A stretch of 64,000 nt of DNA from Dyella_A sp049445995 (GCF_049445995.1 NZ_JBMSDZ010000015.1:1-64000), one strand, 5' to 3'. Shown: positions 33,380 to 42,572, numbered from the stretch's first letter. Notes: a model not told the origin generated them from the sequence alone. Program-made: numbers and translations.

Positions 33380-34668
33380 CGCGCCTCCTTGCGCTGGTCG
33401 AGCACCCAGCGGCGCTTCTCCAGGATCGTGTCGACGCGGCGGTCCAGTTCCGCGCAGGCCTGGTCGACGCTCAGCTCGCCGGCGATCACCCGCGCGGCGG
33501 CCAGCTGCATCTCGTTGGCGATGCGCTCCCACTCCGGCACCGGCGGGGTCGGCTTGACATGCTCGAGCTGGACGCGGAAGGCCTGTGCCTTGGGATCGCG
33601 GCTCAGCGCGCCGCCGTCCCAGGCGCTGCGCCGCGGCGGCATGTCGCCGACCAGGGCGTAGAAGCGCCGTTGCACCGCCGGCTCGGACAGGTACTCGATC
33701 AGCGCCCAGGCGGCGTCCTTGTGCGGCGAGCCGCGGAAGATCACCAGGCTGGCGCCGCCGGCGGCACCGGTGCCGGGCGGACCGTCCGGACCGGGCAGCG
33801 GCGCGGTGTCCCAGCTCGACTGGGCACTGGCCGGCAGCCGGCTGCGGAACTCGCCGATGTTCCACGGCCCGGAAAAATAGAACGCGTAGACGCCGCGGCC
33901 GAACTCCTCCCACGGATTGCCGGCCACCACGTTGCTGATCGCCGGCGCCTGGTGCAGGCGGAACGTGTCGACGTAGAAGCGCAGCGCGCGCTTGAACCCG
34001 GCGCTCTCGAAGTTGCCGTAGCGGTTGCCGTCACGCAGCAGCGGCTCGGGTTGTTCCAGCGCCAGCGACATCAGCTGCTCGTACTCGTTGGTGGGCAGCA
34101 GGATGCCGTAGCGGTGCGCGGCCGGATCGCTGAGCGCAGCGAGCATGCGGCGCCACTGCGCCCAGTCGCGCGGCGGATGGTCGAAGCCGGCCGCCTTGAG
34201 CAGGTCGACGCGATAGAACAGCAGCCGCGTGTCGACGTACCACGGCACGCCGTAGAGCCGGCCATCGAGCACGTTGGTGGCCCAGATGCTGTCGAAGTAG
34301 TCGGACGGCGCCACGCGGGTCGAGCCGCGCACGCGCGCGTCCAGCGGCGCCAGCGCATCCAGCGCCACCATCTCCGGCAGCCAGGTGTTGCCCAGCTGCA
34401 TCATGTCCGGCATCGAGTCGCCGGCGTAGGCGGTGAGCAGCTTCTGGTGCGCGGCGCTCAGCGGCAGCTGCTGCACGTTCACGGTGATCTCCGGGCGCGC
34501 GCGCTCGAATGCCGGCAGCAGCGCCTGCACCGCCTCGCCCTCCGGACCGAAGGTCCAGAAGGTGAGCGTCTGCGCGGAGCTCGCCTGGCGAGCGCAGCCG
34601 GCGCCAAGCACGACCCCGGCCAGCAGCACGACCCGCGCGAGCCGCTGCCGCCAGGCTCGTGCCGGCAT
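33376..34668 (-). CDS. Extracellular sugar-binding protein of the ABC transporter
   Basis: A 430-residue family 1 solute-binding protein that captures sugar in the periplasm. The N-terminal signal has a hydrophobic core VVLLAGVVLGAG before a Cys, so it may be a lipoprotein, although the lipobox is atypical. LTFWTFGPEGEAVQALLPAF and FYFSGPWNIGEFRSRLPA are typical of the family. The ATG at 34668 lies two bases after the hydrolase stop. A GTG six bases upstream, overlapping that stop, is an equally good start. Confidence 0.9.
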   Translation of the reverse strand: MPARAWRQRLARVVLLAGVVLGAGCARQASSAQTLTFWTFGPEGEAVQALLPAFERARPEITVNVQQLPLSAAHQKLLTAYAGDSMPDMMQLGNTWLPEMVALDALAPLDARVRGSTRVAPSDYFDSIWATNVLDGRLYGVPWYVDTRLLFYRVDLLKAAGFDHPPRDWAQWRRMLAALSDPAAHRYGILLPTNEYEQLMSLALEQPEPLLRDGNRYGNFESAGFKRALRFYVDTFRLHQAPAISNVVAGNPWEEFGRGVYAFYFSGPWNIGEFRSRLPASAQSSWDTAPLPGPDGPPGTGAAGGASLVIFRGSPHKDAAWALIEYLSEPAVQRRFYALVGDMPPRRSAWDGGALSRDPKAQAFRVQLEHVKPTPPVPEWERIANEMQLAAARVIAGELSVDQACAELDRRVDTILEKRRWVLDQRKEAR

Positions 34669-34670
34669 GC

Positions 34671-36149
34671 TCACGGCGCGGCCGGCTCCGGCGCCGCCAG
34701 CCAGCCGCCGCGGAAGCCCGCGCGCTGCAGGCCCCGGCGAATGTACGGATTCTTCTTCATCACGTTCCATACGAAGCCGCTGCGCCAGTTCTCGATCATC
34801 AGCAGGATCGGACCCTGGTCGATGCCCAACTGCACGGTATCGACCCAGCCCAGGTCAGGCACCAGTTTGCCTGTGCGCAGCGTGGTCTGGGCATGGAAGC
34901 TCGGGTTGAAGGCATCGACGAAGCCGTAGCGGTCGTAGATGGACTGGCCGTAGCGCTGCTTCATCGTCTGCAGCGCCGGGATCACGATCTCCGGCGCGAA
35001 CGCGATCGAGCCGCCGGCCGCGGTCGGCACGATGGTGCCGTCGTCGGAGATGTAGTCCAGCCCGGCGCCGCGGGCGGTGTAGCCATGGAACTTGCGCTTG
35101 CCGTCAGCGGTATTCACCACCACGCCGCCGGGACCGTTGCTGGCGGTCAGGCCCCACACGTTCGGGCCGTAGCCGGTCCAGCCGCCGGGATTGGCGATGG
35201 CGTAGTTGCGCTGGCTGTAGGTGGCGCGGCGGCCGTTCTCGAAATAGTCGAGGCTGTGCTGGCGGTTCCAGTCGTCGCGGATGCCGCGGAAGTCCACCCA
35301 CGACTCGGTGTACTGGTGGCCGAACAGCGGCGCGAAGTTGAGGAAGGTCTGCCCGTAGAAGCTTCCCCAGGTGCGGTCGTAGGTGGAGCACCACGCGGTC
35401 CACGCCTGCGGCTTCACCGGATGGGTCGGCGAGCCCAGCGCCAGGATGTAGACCAGCTTGCCCTCGTTGTAGCCCTTCCAGTCGGCCGGGATGAACTTGC
35501 CGCCGGGCGTCCAGCCCATCGAGATCAGCGGCGGGCGCGCCTGCATCCACGGCCAGTCGACCGCGCGATAGATGTCGTCGGCCAGCGCACGGATCTGCTT
35601 CTCCTCGGGCGTGTCGCGGTCGTAGTACGACTGCGCGAACAGCACGCCGCCGAGCAGCAGGGTGGTGTCCACGCTGGACAACTCGACCCTGCGGCCCCAG
35701 CGCTTGCCGGTGCCCATGTCGAGGAAGTGGTAGAAGAAGCCGTGGTAGCCGGCGACGTCGTCCTCGCTGGCGTTCTGCGGTGCATCGTGGAAGAACTTCA
35801 GCGTGGCCAGCGTGCGCTGCACCGCCTGCTCGCGGGTGATGTAGCCGCGCTCCACGCCGATGCCGTAGGCGGTCAGGCCGAAGCCGACCGCGGCGATGCT
35901 GGAGAACGACTTGCCCGGGTAGTGGTCCGGCACCAGCCCGGTGACCGGGTCGGCGCTGTCCCAGAACCAGCGGAAGGTGCGCTGCTCCAGGTCGTCGACC
36001 AGCGCCATCTGCGCGGCGGTGGGTCGATAGGTGGCCGATGCGGTGGATGCCGCGGTGGCCGCCTGCGCGGCCGCGGGCCATGCGCAGGCGGACACCAGCG
36101 TGGCGAGCAGAAGCTTGATGCAAAAACCGTTCAGGGCAGCAGGGGACAT
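34671..36149 (-). CDS. Secreted glucoamylase-like (PF10091) glycoside hydrolase, GH144-like
   Basis: A 492-residue protein with a signal peptide (LLLATLVSACAWPAAAQA). The mature (alpha/alpha)6-type domain is recognised by FRWFWDSADPVTGLVPDHYP, WTPGGKFIPADWKGYNEGKL, TVPTAAGGSIAFAPEIVIPA-like segments and ENWRSGFVWNVMKKNPYIRR. PF10091 includes endo-beta-1,2-glucanases of GH144, so hydrolysis of a beta-1,2-glucan is a plausible guess. Other glucans cannot be excluded. It lies between the halogenase and binding-protein genes and should act in the periplasm on material brought in by the TonB receptor. Confidence 0.85.
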   Translation of the reverse strand: MSPAALNGFCIKLLLATLVSACAWPAAAQAATAASTASATYRPTAAQMALVDDLEQRTFRWFWDSADPVTGLVPDHYPGKSFSSIAAVGFGLTAYGIGVERGYITREQAVQRTLATLKFFHDAPQNASEDDVAGYHGFFYHFLDMGTGKRWGRRVELSSVDTTLLLGGVLFAQSYYDRDTPEEKQIRALADDIYRAVDWPWMQARPPLISMGWTPGGKFIPADWKGYNEGKLVYILALGSPTHPVKPQAWTAWCSTYDRTWGSFYGQTFLNFAPLFGHQYTESWVDFRGIRDDWNRQHSLDYFENGRRATYSQRNYAIANPGGWTGYGPNVWGLTASNGPGGVVVNTADGKRKFHGYTARGAGLDYISDDGTIVPTAAGGSIAFAPEIVIPALQTMKQRYGQSIYDRYGFVDAFNPSFHAQTTLRTGKLVPDLGWVDTVQLGIDQGPILLMIENWRSGFVWNVMKKNPYIRRGLQRAGFRGGWLAAPEPAAP

Positions 36150-36236
36150 CGGGAGTGGACTCGTGTGGCTGACGGGGGAGAGCGGGCCGCGGGGACGGCG
36201 CGATGGCGACGCGGGTGCGTTTGCCGGTGGAACGGA

Positions 36237-37769
36237 TCAGGCGGCCATCGGCGCGCCGGCCGGAGCGGCCTGGCAGCAGCGCGCGATGAACGCCTCGTGG
36301 GCGGGCATCGCCTCCACGCAGTCGGCGATCACGCGCTGCACGTGCTGCATGAAGGCTTCCAGCTCCTTCGGCGGCAGCTGGTCGACCAGCGGGTGGTAGC
36401 CGGTCGGCACGATGCCCTGGCCGATCATCACCTGCACCCAGCTGACCTGCGCGAACATCTCCTCGCCCTCGCGGAAGAACCTTCCGCTGTCGCGGAACAG
36501 CGCGATGTTGTCCTTCAGCGAGGCGGGGATGTCCATCGTGCGGCACTGGTTCCAGAACGGCGTGTCGCGGCGCTGCGTGGCGTGGTAGTGCAGGATCAGG
36601 AAGTCGCGGATGCGCTCGCATTCGAAGCGCGTCTGCGCGTTGTAGCGCTCGATCAGCACCGGGCTGAAGCCCTGCCGCGGAAACAGGTTCAGCAGCCGCG
36701 AGATGCCCGACTGGATCAGGTAGATGCTGGTCGATTCCAGCGGCTCCATGAAACCGCTGGCCAGGCCCAGCGCGACCACGTTGCGGTCCCATGTCTTGCG
36801 GCGCAGGCCGGTGGTGAAGCGCAGCGGCCGTGGTTCGCCCAGCGCCTTGCCGTCGAGGTGGGCCAGCAAGGTGGCGGCGGCCTCGTCGTCGCTGAGGTGC
36901 GCGCTGGAATACACGTGGCCGTTGCCGGTGCGGTGCTGCAGCGGAATGCGCCACTGCCAGCCGGCGGCGCGGGCGGTGGAGCGGGTGTACGAGGTGGGCG
37001 GGCCGACCTTCTCGCAGGCCACCGCCAGCGCGCGGTCGCACGGCAGCCAGTGCGTCCAGTCGTCGTAGCCGGCATGCAGCGTCTGCTCGATCAGCAGGCC
37101 GCGGAAGCCCGAGCAGTCGATGAACAGCTCGCCCTCGATCGCCTCGCCGCTTTCCAGCACCACGGCCTGCACGAAGCCGTCCCCGGCGCGCTGGCGCACC
37201 TGCGCGATCCGGCCCTCGGTGCGGCGCACGCCGCGGGCTTCGGCGTACTCGCGCAGCAGCTTCGCGTACAGGCCGGAGTCGAAGTGGTAGGCGTAGGCGA
37301 TGTTCGCCAGCGGCGAGCTGGCCGGCACGTCGCTGGCCGAGGCCATGAACTTGCCGCGCGGCGCGGCCAGCGTGTTGAGCGAGTACTCGCCCAGGTCCGC
37401 CGCCAGCCCGAGCTGGGCGGCGCGGATCCAGTACTGGTGAAACGGCAGCAGGCCGAGCATGCGGCCCAGCTCGCCGAAGCCGTGGATATAGGAGTCGCCC
37501 GGCTGCCCCCAGTCGTTGAACTGGATGCCCAGCTTGAACGTGCCCTGCACGCGGCGGACGAACTCGATCTCGTCGATGCCGAGCAGGTTGTTGAACAGCT
37601 TCAGGTGCGGCACGGTGGCCTCACCCACGCCGACGGTGCCGATCTGCTCGGACTCGACCAGCCGGATCGCGTAGTCGGCGCCCAGCACCTTGGCGAACGC
37701 CGCCGCCGCCATCCAGCCGGCGGTGCCGCCGCCCACGATCACGATGTTCCTGATGCGCGAATCGCTCAT
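36237..37769 (-). CDS. Tryptophan 7-halogenase family flavoprotein
   Basis: A 510-residue FAD-dependent protein of the PrnA/RebH halogenase family. It has the dinucleotide-binding GGGTAGW (13-19), K79 in TFKLGIQF at the same number as the catalytic lysine of PrnA, WQWRIP (271-276) and PLEST with E345. All canonical halogenase residues are present. In Xanthomonadales and Caulobacter such genes accompany TonB receptors of sugar loci, where the substrate is unknown. No natural-product genes are nearby. Confidence 0.92.
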   Translation of the reverse strand: MSDSRIRNIVIVGGGTAGWMAAAAFAKVLGADYAIRLVESEQIGTVGVGEATVPHLKLFNNLLGIDEIEFVRRVQGTFKLGIQFNDWGQPGDSYIHGFGELGRMLGLLPFHQYWIRAAQLGLAADLGEYSLNTLAAPRGKFMASASDVPASSPLANIAYAYHFDSGLYAKLLREYAEARGVRRTEGRIAQVRQRAGDGFVQAVVLESGEAIEGELFIDCSGFRGLLIEQTLHAGYDDWTHWLPCDRALAVACEKVGPPTSYTRSTARAAGWQWRIPLQHRTGNGHVYSSAHLSDDEAAATLLAHLDGKALGEPRPLRFTTGLRRKTWDRNVVALGLASGFMEPLESTSIYLIQSGISRLLNLFPRQGFSPVLIERYNAQTRFECERIRDFLILHYHATQRRDTPFWNQCRTMDIPASLKDNIALFRDSGRFFREGEEMFAQVSWVQVMIGQGIVPTGYHPLVDQLPPKELEAFMQHVQRVIADCVEAMPAHEAFIARCCQAAPAGAPMAA

Positions 37770-37859
37770 GCCGCACTCGCTGAAAAAAGTCGGCGCGGCG
37801 TCCGCCGCGCCGGGGGAGGAAAGGTGGCACCCGCAGGCGCGGGGTGCCACCGCGGTCGA

Positions 37860-40800
37860 CTAGAACTTCATGCCCACTTCGAACTTGAAGGTGCGCGGCA
37901 CGAAGGTGATGTTGCCAGCCGGGTTGTAGACCGTGCTCAACTGTCCCGGGTTCGGCCCGGCGTTGAAGATCAGGTCCGAGTAGTTGCGGAAGTTGAACAC
38001 GTTGAGCACGTCGAACCGGCCGTACAGGGTGATGCCGTGGCCCAGGTTGAAGTCCTTGGTGGCCTGGAAATCCACGTCGCGGTAGCCGAACACCTTGCCG
38101 CCCATCAGGAAGCGCCCGGTGGCCTGCGGCGTGCCCGCCGCCGGCGTGCAGTGGCTGCCGGTGGGGTAGGTATAGGTCCAGTAGCAGGCGATCGTGTTGC
38201 CCGGGGTCGGCGTGGCCAGCGTGAGCTTGGCCGACATGGTGATGTCCCACGGACCATCGATCACGCCGGTGGCCACCAGGCGGTGGCGTGGCGCCGCGTT
38301 GGAGTCGATGAACGGGTAGTTGCCGACGGTCGCCTCGTCGAACGAGTAGTGCTCGTTGATGTCACGGTTCTGTTTGGCGCTGGTGAAGGTGTAGGCGAAG
38401 GTCGCGCCCCAGCCTGATTCCCGGGTGTAGGGCTTATCGACCGACAGCAGGAACTGGGTGCTGCGGGTCTGGATGCCGTTGTTGCCGATGATCAGCGCGC
38501 CGAAGCCCGGCACCGGGTGGCCCCACGGCTGGCTGCCGTTCTGGAAGAAGTCGCCGTTGGGGTAGCGGTTGCCCAGGGTGAAGGCGAAGCCGTCGTAGGT
38601 CAGCACGCGGGCCACGGTGGCGTCGGTCTGCCAGTCGCCGATGCGGTTGGACATGCCGATGCTGAACTGGTCCGAATGCGGTGCCTTGAGATGGTTGTTG
38701 AGCAGGTCCACCTCGGTGCCCGCATTGCTCGCTTGCAGCAGGCTCTGCAGGTTGGGCAGGCCATTGAGATAGGACGGATTCCAATCGAAGCACGGCGAGG
38801 CGTTGCGATAGCACGCGCCGGTAGTCGGGTCGCGGAAGTTCACCGTGAACTGCGGCAGCGCCGCCTTGGTGGTTTCCAGCTGCAGGTAGTCGAACAGGTT
38901 GCGGTCGTAGGCGCGGCCCACGCCGCCGTGGATCACGTGGGCCTCGTCGCCGTCGATGTCGTAGGAGAAGCCCAGCCGCGGCTGCCACTCGCCCTTGTAG
39001 TTCTTCCGGTTGTGGCCGTTGCTTATGTAGTCGTTCACGTTGATGCCGCCCAGCGCCAGGCTCTGCGCATAGGTCTGGCCGGCCGGAGCGCTGGGGTCCT
39101 GCGAGTTGAACGCGTCGATCACGTTCTGCGGCGTGACGAAACCGGTATAGGCCGGGTTCTTCTCGTAGTCCCAGCGCACGCCGAGGTTCAGCGTGAGCTT
39201 GTCGTTGACCGCCCAGTCGTCCTGCACGTAGATGCCGAACTGCTTGGCCTTGGTGGTCACTGTGGGGCTCAGGCCCAGCCCGGTGACCGGCTTGGTGAAG
39301 AACGCCTTGTACGGAATGGCGCCGGGGCCGGCGCTGGTGACGTTGTAGAAGAACTGCGGATTGATGTCCTGGGCATCGGCTGCCTTGAGCGTGATGTCCT
39401 TGAGCTTAACGCCGGTCTTGACCACGTGGTCGCCGTGCCACTGCAGGTCGTTGAAGGTCAGGTCGTCCTGGATCGACGGACCCTTCTGGCCCTTGTTCTG
39501 CGTCGCCAGCGGGTTGGCCGAGCCCACGTGGATGATGGTCGGATCGCTGGTGCCGTTGGCATAGGTATAGATCGAGCCGTTGCCGATGTTGGCCGCCACC
39601 GGCGCGTTGAACGCGTCCTCGTGGGTGAGCAGCAGCTCGTTGAAGTACGCCTCGCCGCTGTGCTGCCAGCGCAGCACGTAGCGCTTGTCATCGTTCTTGG
39701 TGTTGTACTTGGCCGAGGCCGCGTCCACGCCGCCCACGCCGCCGACCTGCTTCTCCTTGCGGATCTGCGCGCTCAGCTCGAAGCGGTCGCGGTCGGTCGG
39801 CTCCCAGTCGATCTTGCCGAAGTACAGGTTCTCCTCGAACGGCAGGTTGGCCGGACCCAGCTGCGCGGCCACGTCGGCCGGCAGGTAGGGCACGCCGGCG
39901 GTGGCGTTCGGATCGGGGACCACGGTGATCGGCGTGTTGAAGCGTTTCGCCTCGTAGGTCATGAAGAAGTGCATCTTGTTCTGGATGATCGGGCCGCCGA
40001 GCGCGAAGCCATACTCCTTCTCCTTGGACGAAGTCTTCCGGTTGGCTTTCTCCTCGGCCGGCGTCTTGGCCCTGAACGAGTCGTTGGTGTAGCGGCCGAA
40101 CACTTCGCCGTGGAATTCGTTGGTGCCCGACTTGGTCTGGGCGGTCACCGCGGCCGAGGAGATCTGGTCGTACTCGGCCTTGTAGTTGGAGGTGATCACC
40201 TTGTACTCACCGATCGCCAACTGCGGGAATGGATTGCCCTGGCTGCCGATCTGGCCGCTGATGCCGCCCTCCTTCACGTAGCTCTTCTGACCCACGCCGT
40301 CGATGTAGACGTTGGTGGAGCTCTTGTTCTGCGCGCCGCCGCGCAGGGTGGTGTTGCCGTTGGAGTCGACTTGGAAAATCATGCCCGGCACGGTGTCGGC
40401 GAACTCCAGGAAGTTGCGCGAGATCTGCGGGATGGTGTCGATCTGGTGCAGCGAGATGGTGCCGCCTACCTCGGGCGTCTTCACTTCCTGCAGCGTGGTG
40501 GCCGACACGGTGACACCGCCGAGGGTGGTGGCATTGGCTGCCGACGGTGCCTGACCCCCTGCGGTGAGGTCGAGGGTGGCGGTGGAGGCCACCGTCAGCG
40601 TTACCGTCTGCTGCGTGCCCGGGCCCGCATCCACCTGGTAGGTGCCCGGCTGCAGGCCGGTCAGCGTATAGCTGCCGTCGACGCTGGCGATGGTGCGGCG
40701 GGTGGTGCCGGTGGCGGGGTTGAACGCGGTGACCTGCGCGTTGGCCGGTGCCTTGCCGCGCAGCGTGGCATAGGCGGACTGGCTCCATGCCGTCGAGGGT

Positions 40801-40877
40801 GCCGCACCGATCGCGACCACGGCGGTGGCGATGACGCTGGCGAGCAGTTTCTTCTTCAGTTGCAGTGGAGCCTTCAT
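37860..40877 (-). CDS. TonB-dependent outer-membrane receptor (Oar-like)
   Basis: A 1005-residue outer-membrane transporter, probably for oligosaccharides. The signal peptide (LLASVIATAVVAIGAAPSTAWS) is followed by a carboxypeptidase-regulatory-like beta-sandwich (about 35-110, IASVDGSYTLTGLQPGTYQV). Next comes a plug domain (about 115-250, NTTLRGGAQNKSSTNVYIDG), then a large beta-barrel ending in the typical terminal Phe (KFEVGMKF). The start at 40877 follows GGGAGGG at good spacing. The gene begins 35 bases after lacI on the same strand. Confidence 0.93.
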   Translation of the reverse strand: MKAPLQLKKKLLASVIATAVVAIGAAPSTAWSQSAYATLRGKAPANAQVTAFNPATGTTRRTIASVDGSYTLTGLQPGTYQVDAGPGTQQTVTLTVASTATLDLTAGGQAPSAANATTLGGVTVSATTLQEVKTPEVGGTISLHQIDTIPQISRNFLEFADTVPGMIFQVDSNGNTTLRGGAQNKSSTNVYIDGVGQKSYVKEGGISGQIGSQGNPFPQLAIGEYKVITSNYKAEYDQISSAAVTAQTKSGTNEFHGEVFGRYTNDSFRAKTPAEEKANRKTSSKEKEYGFALGGPIIQNKMHFFMTYEAKRFNTPITVVPDPNATAGVPYLPADVAAQLGPANLPFEENLYFGKIDWEPTDRDRFELSAQIRKEKQVGGVGGVDAASAKYNTKNDDKRYVLRWQHSGEAYFNELLLTHEDAFNAPVAANIGNGSIYTYANGTSDPTIIHVGSANPLATQNKGQKGPSIQDDLTFNDLQWHGDHVVKTGVKLKDITLKAADAQDINPQFFYNVTSAGPGAIPYKAFFTKPVTGLGLSPTVTTKAKQFGIYVQDDWAVNDKLTLNLGVRWDYEKNPAYTGFVTPQNVIDAFNSQDPSAPAGQTYAQSLALGGINVNDYISNGHNRKNYKGEWQPRLGFSYDIDGDEAHVIHGGVGRAYDRNLFDYLQLETTKAALPQFTVNFRDPTTGACYRNASPCFDWNPSYLNGLPNLQSLLQASNAGTEVDLLNNHLKAPHSDQFSIGMSNRIGDWQTDATVARVLTYDGFAFTLGNRYPNGDFFQNGSQPWGHPVPGFGALIIGNNGIQTRSTQFLLSVDKPYTRESGWGATFAYTFTSAKQNRDINEHYSFDEATVGNYPFIDSNAAPRHRLVATGVIDGPWDITMSAKLTLATPTPGNTIACYWTYTYPTGSHCTPAAGTPQATGRFLMGGKVFGYRDVDFQATKDFNLGHGITLYGRFDVLNVFNFRNYSDLIFNAGPNPGQLSTVYNPAGNITFVPRTFKFEVGMKF

Positions 40878-40912
40878 GACGACCCTCCCAAAGGGATGTT
40901 GCTGATGTGCCC

Positions 40913-41950
40913 TCAACGGGCTTTCTTGGTGGATGACTTGCCGTGCGGACGCGCGCCGCAGCTGTCGCGTATCACCACCTCGCAGTCCAGCGTGTCGGAC
41001 GAGGCGGTGGTGGACTGGTCGGATGGATCCAGCAGCGCAGCCAGTTGCTCGAGCGCGCCGCGCCCCAGGTCGACGATGCGCACGCGCACCGTGGTCAAGG
41101 CAGGCGTGACGTAGCGCGCGATCGGAATGTCGTCGAAGCCGGCCAGCGCGATGTCGCGCGGCACCTCGAGGCCGGCTTCCTGGAACGCGTACAGGCAGCC
41201 GATCGCCATCATGTCGTTGCCGGCGAACACGGCCTGCGGACGCGTGCCGGTGGCGAGCAGTTCGCGGCCGGCGCGGTAGCCGGACTCCTCGGTGAACTCG
41301 CCGGCCACCACCCGCAGCGGCGTGCCGGGCGCGAACTCGGCCATCGCGGCGCGGTAGCCGTGCTCGCGCCGCGCGGCGTCGAAGTTGCCCTCGGGGCCGG
41401 TGATGAAGGCGATCTGCCGATGCCCGGCGTCGACCAGATGGCGCACCATGGCGCGCGCGCCGCCTTCGTTGTCGATGTTGAGCACGCGGTAGTGCGCGTC
41501 GCGCACGGCGCTGTTGAGCAGCACGGCGGGCTGCGTCTCGGGCAGGTTGGCCCGCAGGAACGCCAGGTCCGCGCGCGAGGACAGGATCACCATGCCATCC
41601 ACCCGCCCGCGCATCGCGCGCAGCGCGGCGGCGGCATCCTCGACGCCGTCGTGGGAGCTGGACACCAGCAGGTGCAGTCCCCGGGCGCGGGCGGCCAGGT
41701 CGATGCCGCGGATCAGCTCCGAGAAGAACTCGCCGTACAGGTCCGGCAGCAGTGCGCCGACGGTATGGGTGCGGCGGGTGATCAGGCTGCGTGCAGCGCC
41801 GTGCGGCACGTAGCGCAGGCGGTTGGCGACGGCGCGGATGCGCTCCCCGGTGGCGGCGGTGACGCCGCCGCCACCGTTGAGCGCGCGCGACACGGAGGCC
41901 ACGGACACGCCGGCCTCCCGCGCCACGTCTTTGATGGTCACTGTCGTCAC
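40913..41950 (-). CDS. LacI family transcriptional regulator
   Basis: A 345-residue repressor. The N-terminal helix-turn-helix and hinge (TIKDVAREAGVSVASVSRAL ... RYVPHGAARSL) are followed by a periplasmic-binding-like effector domain. The GTG at 41950 is preferred because it yields the family start MTTVTIKDV; GTG 41941 is possible. It is the first gene of the minus-strand carbohydrate operon. An operator-like palindrome lies 46-59 bases upstream of its start, so it probably represses itself and all downstream genes until a sugar binds. Confidence 0.93.
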   Translation of the reverse strand: MTTVTIKDVAREAGVSVASVSRALNGGGGVTAATGERIRAVANRLRYVPHGAARSLITRRTHTVGALLPDLYGEFFSELIRGIDLAARARGLHLLVSSSHDGVEDAAAALRAMRGRVDGMVILSSRADLAFLRANLPETQPAVLLNSAVRDAHYRVLNIDNEGGARAMVRHLVDAGHRQIAFITGPEGNFDAARREHGYRAAMAEFAPGTPLRVVAGEFTEESGYRAGRELLATGTRPQAVFAGNDMMAIGCLYAFQEAGLEVPRDIALAGFDDIPIARYVTPALTTVRVRIVDLGRGALEQLAALLDPSDQSTTASSDTLDCEVVIRDSCGARPHGKSSTKKAR

Positions 41951-41995
41951 GTTTTCCGCCCTTGGATGCGCCCCGGTACCCGGCGCTGAGCGGAA

Positions 41996-42009
41996 CGTAA
42001 ACGTTTTCA
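41996..42009 (-). promoter_or_regulatory. LacI-family operator-like site
   Basis: TGAAAACGTTTACG on the minus strand matches the palindromic LacI/GalR-family pattern TGAAAACGTTTTCA at 12 of 14 positions, with the central CG typical of the family. It lies upstream of lacI and is the only such site I noticed in the locus. Confidence 0.6.
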
Positions 42010-42010
42010 T

Positions 42011-42572
42011 CGGGGCTTGTAAAGCTTCTGCAAAACAGACATTTGTTGCGTTGCAGAAGAATATGCCCGGAGCAGGCGCGGGTATTTCCTTACTCCCGCA
42101 AAGGAGTGCGCTTTCCCCTCCCAACGGTTCGTGGAACCGACACTCATGCAGCGCAGCAAGCCCGCGCACCGAAACCTCGCCGGAGACCCGCCCGGACGGT
42201 TCAAGCGCGCCGCGCCGTGGCCGATACCCAGCAGCCTGTCGGACTTTGCTCGGCCGGGCTGCGAATCCGGCGGTGCGGTCCCTATTTCCGCCGTTTCGCC
42301 GACCCATAGAACCACTATGGGCCGACGAAACGTCGAAAATCCGTCCTCGCACAGCCGACTTCTCGCCTCGACCAGCAAAGCCCGACAGGCTGCTAGGAGC
42401 GTGGGCCGCATCCGCCTGGCGATCGGCAGTGCGGGCATGTGCGGTGGATCACGCCATCAGGGGTGGACGCCGGATGCCCGTTAAATTTAAATTAATCCAA
42501 GCCGGTACAGTTCCCTGTAGCCTTGAGCTCTGCATTTATCCCACCAACATCCTTCAACTTGCTGATTCTCAT
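42011..42572. repeat. Intergenic region with a 165-bp imperfect palindrome
   Basis: Between lacI and the SPFH gene lies a large palindrome at 42230-42394. Its 21-bp outer arms (42230-42250 and 42374-42394) differ at one position, and its inner arms (about 42291-42305 and 42316-42330) also pair. Both strands are open for long distances, but the frames mirror each other and have no recognised family. One arm recurs alone at 19638-19652. The sequence just outside the right arm (42393-42408) matches the repeat after gyrB. An AT-rich tract near 42480-42500 may hold the promoter for the next gene. Confidence 0.75.

Noticed and set aside
36237..37769. Natural-product biosynthetic cluster around the halogenase
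   Set aside because: No NRPS, PKS, tryptophan-modifying or resistance genes are nearby; all neighbours are carbohydrate-uptake genes.
34659..38417. A 1252-codon open frame antisense to the hydrolase, halogenase and receptor genes
   Set aside because: It is the mirror of well-supported genes on the other strand. The sequence is His/Arg/Gln/Val-rich without any domain, a common artefact at this GC content.
42007..42438. Protein-coding gene antisense in the lacI upstream region
   Set aside because: The frame reads through a large palindrome, mirrored frames occur on the other strand, and there is no ribosome-binding site; a repeat is the simpler explanation.
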